From contig CAIWRI010000102.1 of the NCBI GenBank assembly GCA_903915035.1, positions 1 to 64,000 of the forward strand: DNA of 64,000 nt, given 5' to 3'. The DNA comes from an uncultured Nitrosomonadales bacterium. Its GTDB lineage: Bacteria > Pseudomonadota > Gammaproteobacteria > Burkholderiales > Gallionellaceae. Below are positions 1-8,696 of this stretch, piece by piece; position 1 is the first letter of the stretch; the number at the start of each line of letters is the position of its first letter. The notes below the pieces were generated by a model. The model ran no database searches and had not been told where the DNA came from. It saw only the letters and a list, made by a program, of their open reading frames with translations. The position numbers were made by a program, and so were the translations under genes.

Positions 1-1
1 A

Positions 2-409
2 TCCTGTACGTTTGGAGTCGTATTCTGTACGTTTGAAGTCGTATTCTGTACGTTTGGAAACGCATCTTGTACGACGGGAAGTGTGTCCTTCACGACGTGA
101 AACGTATTTTTGACGACGAGAAGCGTGTGCTTCTGGCGAAAACCGTGCGCTTTCAGCGAAAAACGTGTGCTTCTAGCGAAAAACGTGAGTATCCAGCGGG
201 AAGCGTGTGTTTCTGGCGAAAACTGTGTGCTTTCAGCGAAAAACGTGTGCTTTCAGCGAAAAATGTGTGTTTCCCGACGGGAAACGTGTCCTTCCCGACG
301 AAAAGTTTGTCCTTCCAGCGAAAACCGTGTGCTTCCAGCGAAAACCGTGTGCTTCCAGCGAGAAGCGTGTGCTTCTGGCGAAAACCGTGTGCTTCTGGCG
401 AAAAAGAAC
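2..409. repeat. Degenerate tandem repeat array, about 20 contiguous units of 20 or 21 nt (consensus near TGCTTCCAGCGAAAACCGTG), probably continuing left of the window
   Basis: Units read directly: 6 x 21 nt (2-127), 7 x 20 nt (128-267), 2 x 21 nt (268-309), 5 x 20 nt (310-409). No spacers between units. Confidence 0.93.
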
Positions 410-560
410 CAAACTTTGGACTCATACGAAACTCTCCGCCAATCTCTTTGCCTTTAACCGTGAGGTAATGTTCGCCATCTCGTATTCCAAGATAACCAGA
501 GGCAACAAATTTTTCAACAAGCTCAGGTGCTTTTATGCCAAGCTTCTGAAACTTTGCCAT
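153..560 (-). pseudogene. Probable gene remnant: about 55 aa ordinary N-terminal sequence running into translated repeat array
   Basis: N-terminus MAKFQKLGIKAPELVEKFVASGYLGIRDGEHYLTVKGKEIGGEFRMSPKFG looks like a genuine domain; everything after it is repeat array translated in a 20-aa superperiod. Confidence 0.45.
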
Positions 561-846
561 ATATAGAGATCGCGAAATAAATGTTATTAAATGGGCGACA
601 AAATGAAGGCTAACGAAAGCTCAGAGCGCATAGATAATCTTGCTTCCTGTTACGATGATCTTGCCCGCACTGCCATCTAGGAATATTCGGTATGGAATTG
701 TGGGGCAAGGCGGCGAGATGAAAGATGATCGCCACCATTAAAAATGGGCAAGGGAGCCGTCGGCAGATTGTGTCAGCGGTGAAACTGTTTGTTGGAACTG
801 ATGTTACTGCGTAAAATCGGTTATCGAATACCATGAACGGATAGAC

Positions 847-2082
847 ATGCGGTTTTTGCATACATCGGACTGGCACCTGGGCCAGACACTGCACAGTTTT
901 GAGCGCAGTTACGAACATCAGTGTTTCCTCGACTGGCTGCTGCATACCCTGGTCAGTGAACAGGCTGAAGCACTGCTGATCTCAGGCGATATCTTTGACA
1001 ATGCCAACCCTTCCTCCGCATCGCAAAAACAGTTTTATCGTTTTTTGCAACAGGCCAAAGCGCATGTCCCTTTCCTGAATATCGTTATCATCGCAGGCAA
1101 CCACGATTCGGCAGGAAGGCTGGAAGCGGCGGGGCCGTTGCTGGAAGAATTCGATATCACTGTCATCGGGCACGTCAGGCGTACAGCGGGGGGGGAAATC
1201 GACCTTGCTGCACTGTTGGTACCTATGCGCAATTGCCGGGGAGATATTGCGGCCTGGTGTCTGGCGATCCCCTTTTTGCGCCCGGGGGACGTGCCGTGCG
1301 TTGAGACTAAGGGGGATGCCTATACGGAAGGGATCGCGCTGTTGTACCGGCAGGTTTTCGAACTGGCGGCGCAGCGCCGCATACCGGGGCAGGCCATTAT
1401 AGCGCTTGGGCATTGTCATATGGTGGGTGGTGAAGTATCGGTTGAATCTGAACGGCGCATCGTGATCGGCGGCGCTGAAGCGCTCTCGGCTGCTATTTTC
1501 GATCCCGCCATTGCCTATGCCGCCCTGGGCCATCTGCACAAGGCGCAGCGTGTCGGTCGCCAGGAAAATCTGCGTTATTGCGGCAGCCCGCTGCCCATGT
1601 CGTTTGCGGAAATCGACTATCAACACCAGGTTTTATGCGTCGAGCTGTCGGGCGAGTCGCTGCAAGCTGTCAGCGAAATCAGGGTGCCCCGTGCCGTTAA
1701 TCTGCTGCGCATCCCCAGACAGGCCGCCTCGGTTGAAGCTGTGCTGGCTGAACTGGCGGCGCTCGATTTACCGGCCTCAGCCGATGTGGAGCGCCACCCC
1801 TATCTGGAGGTGCGCGTGCGGCTGGATGCACCTGAACCCGGTTTGCGTGCCCGGGTGGACGCGGCGCTGGAAAACAAGCCTGTGCGGCTGGCCAGAATAG
1901 AAACCTGCTTTGCCGAGAAGCCTGCCGGCCTGGTGACTGCCATGTCGCTTGACGAGTTGAACCGATTGCAGCCGGAGGATATCTTCAAACGGCTTTTTTA
2001 CAGCCGCTATGGCAGTGAAGCACCCATCGAGCAGCTTAACGCCTTTGCCGAACTGCTTTTAGAACCGGAATTATGTAAATGA
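847..2082 (+). CDS. sbcD: Exonuclease SbcD (Mre11-type nuclease subunit)
   Basis: MRFLHTSDWHLGQTLH, GDIFDNANPSS, GNHDS phosphoesterase motifs; followed by sbcC with 4-nt overlap. Confidence 0.95.
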   Translation: MRFLHTSDWHLGQTLHSFERSYEHQCFLDWLLHTLVSEQAEALLISGDIFDNANPSSASQKQFYRFLQQAKAHVPFLNIVIIAGNHDSAGRLEAAGPLLEEFDITVIGHVRRTAGGEIDLAALLVPMRNCRGDIAAWCLAIPFLRPGDVPCVETKGDAYTEGIALLYRQVFELAAQRRIPGQAIIALGHCHMVGGEVSVESERRIVIGGAEALSAAIFDPAIAYAALGHLHKAQRVGRQENLRYCGSPLPMSFAEIDYQHQVLCVELSGESLQAVSEIRVPRAVNLLRIPRQAASVEAVLAELAALDLPASADVERHPYLEVRVRLDAPEPGLRARVDAALENKPVRLARIETCFAEKPAGLVTAMSLDELNRLQPEDIFKRLFYSRYGSEAPIEQLNAFAELLLEPELCK

Positions 2083-5000
2083 AAATACTGGCTATTCGCG
2101 GCAAGAACCTGGCCTCGCTGGCAGGTGAATTCGATATCCCTTTCACAGCAGAACCACTGGCCTCCGCCGGTCTGTTTGCCATCAGCGGTCCTACCGGCGC
2201 GGGCAAAAGTACCTTGCTCGATGCCTTGTGCCTGGCCTTGTATGACGATACGCCGCGCCTGTTGAAAGCGGGCAGCATGGGTACCCGACTGCCGGATGTG
2301 ACAGGAGAGACGGTAACCCCCCATGACACCCGCAATTTATTGCGACGCGGCGTCGCTGACGGGTATTCGGAAGTGGATTTCACCGGCAATGACGGGCAGG
2401 ATTACCGGGCCCGCTGGAGCGTGCGGCGTTCAAGAGCCAAAATGGACGGTAAACTTCAGCCGCTGGAAATGACGCTGAAGCAATTGCCCGGCTTGCAAGC
2501 GATTGGTGGCACTAATACCGAAGTGAAAGCGGAAATTGTGCAGCGCATCGGGTTGTCATTTGATCAGTTTACCCGCTCGGTATTGCTGGCACAAAACGAG
2601 TTTTCCACTTTTTTAAAGGCGGATGACAATGAACGCGGCGAACTGCTCGAAACACTGACCGGCATCGTCATCTATACCGCCATATCCAGACGTGCCTTTG
2701 AACGTGCCAAGCTTGAACTGGCTGCTTTGGCGCGCTTAAATGACAGGCTCTCGGATCAGAAACCGTTAAGTGCCGATGAGCGCATGCAACTGGATGAGAA
2801 CTGCCAGCTGGCAAATGAAGTGCTGGCGACTCTGGCGCTGAACAGGAATACACTTGCCGGACAGTTGCGCTGGTATGAAAGCCTGCTCAAGGTTCAGCAG
2901 AGCTGTGCGCAGGCAGAACAGGCGCTGGATAAATTGCAGCTTGAACAGTTGGCTGCAGTGCCGCGTAAAGCCCTGTTTGAGCGCATTGCGGCGGTACAGG
3001 ATGCCCGTGCACTGCTGGCAGAGTGTGAGCGCCTTGCGGTGGAACTGACGAATACCCGTTTATCCATCGCAAAGGGGGCAGCGGAGCTTGAACAGGCAAC
3101 GCTGGACTTGAACGCAGTTGAGACATTGCAAACTGTTGCCCGGCAAGTTCTGCGGGAAGCCGGGCAACGACAACTTGACGCGGCCCCCGATCTTGAACGT
3201 GCCCGGGGGCTTGATGTTCAGCTGGCTACGTTGCTGCCGTTGCACCGTGAAGCGGGCCGGCTGAATACAGTGGCGTGCACCCGTGAAAATCTTGCAAGGC
3301 AGGCGCTGTCCGCTAATGAAGTGCTGCGTGCCGGCGCGCAACGGGAACAACAGAAAACGGATAGCTGGCTGGCAGAGCAGAGCGCTCTGGAAAGTCTTGC
3401 CGGCAGCTGGCCGCGCTGGGATACGCTGCTGGCTCAGGCATCAATGCTGGCACAGGAACACGCGCACTTTGCTGAGGGTTTAAAGTCGGCTCAACAAAAT
3501 GAAACACAGCTTGCTAAAACACTGCGGCTTAAAAATACCGAACTGGCACGGACTGAAAAAGCGTTGAGTGTGGCGGAGCAACATCGCATCGCGTTGCAGC
3601 AGACGCTGAATCAATTTGATGTGCCTGCCCGTCTGGCTCGCAAGCTGACAGCCGAAGTCAGACGTGATGCCTTGGGGATTGCAGAGCAATGCTGGCGGGA
3701 TTTCGCCGTCAGGCAGGCGGAGCAATGGCGGTTGAATTCGGAGACGGAGCAATTGCAGGACAGTCTGCGGCAGGCTGAAACGGCGCTGCTTCGGCTGTCA
3801 GAGCAAACACCGCTTGCCGGCGCGGCACTTGTTCAGGCAGAGCGCTCACTCAAGCGCGCGGAAGCCGCATGTGCCGGAAATGTCGAAACCTTGCGCGCGG
3901 CGTTGCAAGAAAACGAGCCTTGTCCGGTGTGCGGCGCGCTGGAACATCCCTTTAGCGGCGATAACCCTCAGCTGCACGCCATGCTGGATAGCTTGAGAAT
4001 CGAAGTGGCTCGTTGCCGTACTGATGCCGGCCTGTTGCAGCAACAACAAACGATGCATCAAACGCAGGCGGCAAGCCGTCGTCTGCAAATGGACGCGGTC
4101 AGCGGACAATTATGCAAACTGGAGGAGGGCATACAAAGTGCCCGACTTGCCTGGGCGTCAGTTGCTTTGAGCGGTGAAATAGTTGAGATTGAAACCGAAG
4201 CCTATACCGGCTGGTTCAGCGAACAACAGCAGTGCGTGCGCGTATTGTTGCAGCAAATAGGCGTTGAAGAGTGTGCTGAGCGCGATGCTTTGGCGGCGCG
4301 AGATCAGGCGCAAAGCGGGTGGAACAGCTTGTCCAAACAACAGGCACGCCATAAAGATACGGTGACGGCAGCGCTAAGTACGTTGGCTAAAGCCAGTGCC
4401 GATTGTGCGGCGGGAATAGCAAAACAGGCCAGTGTCGCGCAGCGTCTGAAAGACACGCTCAGCGAGTTGGATCGTGCTTTCGAGAGTCAGGACTGGATTG
4501 ATGCCTGGCGCAGCGCGCCTGATGTGTTTCATGCAAAATGCAAGTTCAGTGCCGTGCAATGGAATACGCAATGTCAGGCGCGCGACGATCTTGTTATTCA
4601 ACTTGGTAAGCTGGAGGTTGCCCATGGGGCGCTGCTGGATGCAAGGGCACTGGCTAGTGCGGAAATGCTGCGCAGCGGGGATGCTTTTACTGCCAGTTCA
4701 GCGGCGCTGGACGTGCTGAAAACAGCCCGCAGTGCCCTGTTTGGCGGGCAGGGCCTGAGCCGTGTTCAGACTGACTTGAGTAATGCAATTGAACTTGCGA
4801 AACAGCAACTGGCGGAACAGCTCGAATGCAGTCTGCTATGCAGTAATGCCGAAGCTCGTTGTGAGGCAGCGTTCGATCAGGGAAGCCAGCAGCTTGACAG
4901 GCTGTCTGAGGAAGCGGCTGGCGCCGAGAGCGTGCTTGGGCAATGGCTGGTAAATTTTAATCCCGAATCCACTCTTTCTAATTCTTTCCCGCAGGCGGTA

Positions 5001-5882
5001 GAGCGCATCAATGAATTGCCCGGCGAGTGTCATATTATTCGACGCGATGCTAGCCTAAACCTCGAACAACTGCGCGCGCTACTGGTCTTTACGCCTGACT
5101 GGCTAAGCCGCGAGAGAAAGGCGCTGCAGTCGATTGAGTCTGAAGTGCAAAATCTGAAGTCAATTTTGTCTGAGCGGCAGGAGCAAAGCGCTTTGCTCGA
5201 ACAACAGCGCCCGACTGCAGACAGTGAGGAAGTGCTTAAGGCCGCGCTGACGGGGCTGGATAGTGAATTGCAGGAAGCTCAGGCAAAACTCAGTACCTTG
5301 CAATTGGCGCTAGCCCAGGACAAGGCGCGCCGTGAACAATCCGCCGCCATGCTGGCTCAGATTGAGACACAGCAAACTACACACAGGCTCTGGGCGCAAC
5401 TAAATGAGTTGATAGGCTCTGCCGACGGCAAGAAATTTCGCAATTATGCGCAGCAATTTACGCTCGATGTCTTGCTAGGCTATGCCAACCGGCATCTTGA
5501 AGCGCTGTCCCGGCGCTATCGTCTTGAGCGCATCAGGGATACGCTGGCGCTGATGGTTGTCGATCAGGACATGGGCGACGAGCAGCGTTCGGTGCATTCG
5601 CTCTCCGGCGGGGAATCGTTTTTAGTGTCATTAGCGCTGGCGCTGGGGCTGGCTTCACTGTCATCGAACCGGGTGCGCGTCGAATCACTGTTCATTGATG
5701 AGGGCTTCGGCAGTCTTGATCCCGAAACGCTGTCTGTCGCCATGGATGCGCTGGACGGTTTGCAGGCCATGGGGCGCCGTGTCGGTGTTATTTCGCATGT
5801 GCAGGAAATGACTGAACGCATTTCGACCAGAATACTGGTGCAGCGGCTGGCGGGCGGCAGGAGTCAGGTGCTGATTACTTAA
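2079..5882 (+). CDS. sbcC: Exonuclease SbcC (Rad50-type ATPase)
   Basis: Walker A GPTGAGKSTLLDAL, CPVCG zinc hook, LSGGESFLVSLALALGLASL signature, FIDEGFGSLD Walker B. Confidence 0.95.
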   Translation: MKILAIRGKNLASLAGEFDIPFTAEPLASAGLFAISGPTGAGKSTLLDALCLALYDDTPRLLKAGSMGTRLPDVTGETVTPHDTRNLLRRGVADGYSEVDFTGNDGQDYRARWSVRRSRAKMDGKLQPLEMTLKQLPGLQAIGGTNTEVKAEIVQRIGLSFDQFTRSVLLAQNEFSTFLKADDNERGELLETLTGIVIYTAISRRAFERAKLELAALARLNDRLSDQKPLSADERMQLDENCQLANEVLATLALNRNTLAGQLRWYESLLKVQQSCAQAEQALDKLQLEQLAAVPRKALFERIAAVQDARALLAECERLAVELTNTRLSIAKGAAELEQATLDLNAVETLQTVARQVLREAGQRQLDAAPDLERARGLDVQLATLLPLHREAGRLNTVACTRENLARQALSANEVLRAGAQREQQKTDSWLAEQSALESLAGSWPRWDTLLAQASMLAQEHAHFAEGLKSAQQNETQLAKTLRLKNTELARTEKALSVAEQHRIALQQTLNQFDVPARLARKLTAEVRRDALGIAEQCWRDFAVRQAEQWRLNSETEQLQDSLRQAETALLRLSEQTPLAGAALVQAERSLKRAEAACAGNVETLRAALQENEPCPVCGALEHPFSGDNPQLHAMLDSLRIEVARCRTDAGLLQQQQTMHQTQAASRRLQMDAVSGQLCKLEEGIQSARLAWASVALSGEIVEIETEAYTGWFSEQQQCVRVLLQQIGVEECAERDALAARDQAQSGWNSLSKQQARHKDTVTAALSTLAKASADCAAGIAKQASVAQRLKDTLSELDRAFESQDWIDAWRSAPDVFHAKCKFSAVQWNTQCQARDDLVIQLGKLEVAHGALLDARALASAEMLRSGDAFTASSAALDVLKTARSALFGGQGLSRVQTDLSNAIELAKQQLAEQLECSLLCSNAEARCEAAFDQGSQQLDRLSEEAAGAESVLGQWLVNFNPESTLSNSFPQAVERINELPGECHIIRRDASLNLEQLRALLVFTPDWLSRERKALQSIESEVQNLKSILSERQEQSALLEQQRPTADSEEVLKAALTGLDSELQEAQAKLSTLQLALAQDKARREQSAAMLAQIETQQTTHRLWAQLNELIGSADGKKFRNYAQQFTLDVLLGYANRHLEALSRRYRLERIRDTLALMVVDQDMGDEQRSVHSLSGGESFLVSLALALGLASLSSNRVRVESLFIDEGFGSLDPETLSVAMDALDGLQAMGRRVGVISHVQEMTERISTRILVQRLAGGRSQVLIT

Positions 5883-5900
5883 CTGATGTTACGCGGCAAC

Positions 5901-5932
5901 ACAAAGGCCGTTGATTTCTCAACGGCCTTTGT
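5901..5932. terminator. Rho-independent-type hairpin between convergent sbcC and folD
   Basis: ACAAAGGCCGTTGA-TTTC-TCAACGGCCTTTGT, perfect 14-bp stem. Confidence 0.85.
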
Positions 5933-5972
5933 GTTCCTCAAAGAGGTATGAAACAGGGGGGAACCCCTTTGA

Positions 5973-6833
5973 TTAACTTTTTAAGCCTGACAAGCGCTCT
6001 GCTGCTCTGACTGTATTTGCGACCAGCATGGTGATGGTCATGGGGCCGACTCCGCCGGGAACCGGTGTAAGGTAGCCTGCGACTTCTTTGACACTGGCAA
6101 AATCCACATCCCCAACCAGCTTGCCTTGTGCATTGCGATTAATACCGACATCAATCACGACCGCACCCGGCTTGACCATATCACCGGTGATGAAGTTCGC
6201 ACGACCCACCGCTGCCACCAGAATATCGGCATCGCGGGTGTGTTTGGCTAAATCCACTGTTTTGGAGGTGCAAATTGTCACGGTGGCATTTTTGTGTAAC
6301 AGCAACAGCGCCATCGGCTTGCCGACAATGTTGCTGCGACCCACCACGACCGCATGCTTACCTTCAATACTGATACCCGTTTTTTCCAGCATTACCATCA
6401 CGCCATAAGGCGTGCAGGAAGGGAAGGGCGTATCCCCTGTGACCAGTGCACCCACATTCTTTTCATGGAAGCCATCCACATCCTTGTCAGGATTGATCGC
6501 CTCGATGACTTGATGTGCGTCCAGATGTTTAGGCAGGGGCAATTGCACCAGAATGCCGTGTATTTTCGGATCAGCGTTTAACTTATTCACTTCCGCCAGT
6601 AATACCGCTTCGCTGGTGTCGGCCGGCAGTTCCACGTGTATGGAATACAGGCCGAGCTCCGCACAAGCTTTGACTTTGTTGGCGACGTAAACTTTTGAAG
6701 CAGGATCATTGCCGACGATGATCACAGCCATGCCGGGCGTGATACCGCGTGCAATCAAGCTATCTGCGCGAACTTTCCACTCGGCTCGCACTTGTTGTGC
6801 GATGGCTTTGCCGTCAATGATCTGTGCCGTCAT
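5973..6833 (-). CDS. folD: Methylenetetrahydrofolate dehydrogenase / cyclohydrolase
   Basis: [54 protein letters not shown]. Confidence 0.96.
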   Translation of the reverse strand: MTAQIIDGKAIAQQVRAEWKVRADSLIARGITPGMAVIIVGNDPASKVYVANKVKACAELGLYSIHVELPADTSEAVLLAEVNKLNADPKIHGILVQLPLPKHLDAHQVIEAINPDKDVDGFHEKNVGALVTGDTPFPSCTPYGVMVMLEKTGISIEGKHAVVVGRSNIVGKPMALLLLHKNATVTICTSKTVDLAKHTRDADILVAAVGRANFITGDMVKPGAVVIDVGINRNAQGKLVGDVDFASVKEVAGYLTPVPGGVGPMTITMLVANTVRAAERLSGLKS

Positions 6834-7375
6834 TATTTGTCTGAAAGCGTTTTTTGATAGGCGGCCAGACCGTTGATGATCTCGGTATGTGCGGCTTCAA
6901 CACCTTCAAAACCCCTGATCTTGACCCATTTGCCCGGTTCCAGCGCCTTGTACAGTTCAAAGAAATGCTTGATCTGTTCCAGGGTGATCTTAGGCAGGTC
7001 TTCATAAGTCTTGACTTCGCGATACAGCGGAGTCAGTTTATCAGTAGGAACTGCGATGATTTTCGCATCGTCGCCGCCTTCATCACTCATTTGCAATACG
7101 CCTACCGGACGGCAGGCAATAATTGCGCCATGCACGATAGGGAAAGGGGTGATGACCAGTACGTCGACAGGATCGCCATCGTCTGCAATGGTTTCCGGGA
7201 TAAAGCCGTAGTTGCAAGGATAGCGCATGAGTGAGCTGATGAAACGATCCACCACCAGCACCCCGGAGGTCTTGTCTACTTCATACTTGACCGGGTCGGC
7301 ATGTTTCGGTATTTCAATGATGACGTTGCATTCGTGGGGTAAATTGTTTCCGGGACGGACGTTCAGCAAACTCAT
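6833..7375 (-). CDS. ppa: Soluble inorganic pyrophosphatase
   Basis: [38 protein letters not shown]. Confidence 0.96.
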   Translation of the reverse strand: MSLLNVRPGNNLPHECNVIIEIPKHADPVKYEVDKTSGVLVVDRFISSLMRYPCNYGFIPETIADDGDPVDVLVITPFPIVHGAIIACRPVGVLQMSDEGGDDAKIIAVPTDKLTPLYREVKTYEDLPKITLEQIKHFFELYKALEPGKWVKIRGFEGVEAAHTEIINGLAAYQKTLSDK

Positions 7376-7502
7376 GGCATCTCCTTAAAATTAGGTTGAA
7401 TTGAAAACCGGTTTATTATAAGCGATGCGATGCGCGGCAGGCACATAAAATGCGGTTAAAATATCAAATGAATTACACCAATTTACTTAAGGAGACGATG
7501 TT

Positions 7503-8690
7503 ATGGCAAAGCAACTAATCGGCAAGATGGTTATCGGTCAATCAGGTGGTCCTACTGCGGTTATCAATCAATCCCTGGTCGGCGCGATTCTGGCGGCACG
7601 CTCACATGCGAACATCACTGGTATTCTGGGTGCGCACCACGGCATTGCAGGCATCATGAAGGAAGATTTCATTGATCTTTCGACGCAAAGTATTGAGCAG
7701 CTTGAGTTGGTGGCTAACACGCCTGCCGCAGCATTAGGGTCGGTACGTTTGAAACCCGGTCGCGCGGAATGCGAAAAAGTGTTTGACGTCTTCAAAAAGC
7801 ATGACGTGCGTTATTTTTTCTACATCGGCGGTAATGATTCAGCCGAAACTGCGCACATCATCGCCGAGATGGCAAAGGAGGAAAATTATGATTTTTGTAC
7901 CGTGCATATTCCCAAGACCATTGATAACGATCTGAAAGTGACCGATCATTGTCCCGGGTTTGCCTCTGCCGCGCGTTTTGTCGCGTTAGCCTTCATGGGG
8001 GATGACAGAGACAATTACGCTTTGTCCGGCATCAAAATCAATGTGGTGATGGGGCGTAGCGCAGGCTTTCTGACTGCGGCTTCTGCGCTGGCGCGGCAGC
8101 ATGAGGGGGACGGGCCGCATCTGATCTATCTGCCTGAGCGCGTGTTTAATGTTGCCGCTTTCCAGCAGGATGTGCGTGAGGTTATGAGTAAATATGGCCG
8201 GTGCGTGGTTGCTGTATCGGAGGGGATTGGTGATGCTGATGGCAATCCGATTTCCACCAGCGGCGAGCGCGATTCACACGGCAACATTCAATTGTCCGGT
8301 AGCGGTGCGCTGGGTGATGCCCTGGCAGCTTTGGTGAAGGCGGCCTTTCCGGGCGAAAAAGTGCGTGTGCGCGCCGATACCTTTGGTTATTTGCAGCGTT
8401 CATTTCCGACCATTATTTCCGGAGTGGATGCAAGGGAAGCGCGCGAAGTAGGTGATTTTGCAGTGAATCATGCCGCTGTCACCGGTCAGCCGGGTTCGGT
8501 ATCGATACGCCGCTTATCCAGCGTGCCTTATCAGAGCGAATGTTTCATCACGCCACTGTCCAGCGTGGCACGCGAAGCGACCGAAATGAAGGATGAATAT
8601 ATCAATGCGGCCGGTAACGATGTCACTGAAGCCTGGCTTGAGTATGTCGCCCCGCTGGTAGGCGAATTGCCGAAAATAGGGCGTTTGTAA
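7503..8690 (+). CDS. 6-phosphofructokinase, probably PPi-dependent
   Basis: IGQSGGPTAVINQSLVGAI, YIGGNDSAETA, PKTIDNDLKVTDH (Lys in PKTIDND is the PPi-type signature). Confidence 0.9.
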   Translation: MAKQLIGKMVIGQSGGPTAVINQSLVGAILAARSHANITGILGAHHGIAGIMKEDFIDLSTQSIEQLELVANTPAAALGSVRLKPGRAECEKVFDVFKKHDVRYFFYIGGNDSAETAHIIAEMAKEENYDFCTVHIPKTIDNDLKVTDHCPGFASAARFVALAFMGDDRDNYALSGIKINVVMGRSAGFLTAASALARQHEGDGPHLIYLPERVFNVAAFQQDVREVMSKYGRCVVAVSEGIGDADGNPISTSGERDSHGNIQLSGSGALGDALAALVKAAFPGEKVRVRADTFGYLQRSFPTIISGVDAREAREVGDFAVNHAAVTGQPGSVSIRRLSSVPYQSECFITPLSSVAREATEMKDEYINAAGNDVTEAWLEYVAPLVGELPKIGRL

Positions 8691-8696
8691 CGCGTA

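Noticed and set aside
2-409. CRISPR array
   Set aside because: Repeat units are contiguous with no unique spacers and no cas genes nearby.
67-566. Plus-strand ORFs 67..468, 110..457 and 207..566
   Set aside because: All three frames are open only because the repeat lacks stops; translations are repeat-only (SEKRVLLAKTVCFQRK...), so no evidence of real proteins.
610-945. Minus-strand ORF of 111 aa upstream of sbcD
   Set aside because: Overlaps the start of sbcD and has no recognisable domain.
982-1626. Minus-strand ORF of 214 aa within sbcD
   Set aside because: Antisense shadow of a well-supported gene; composition atypical.
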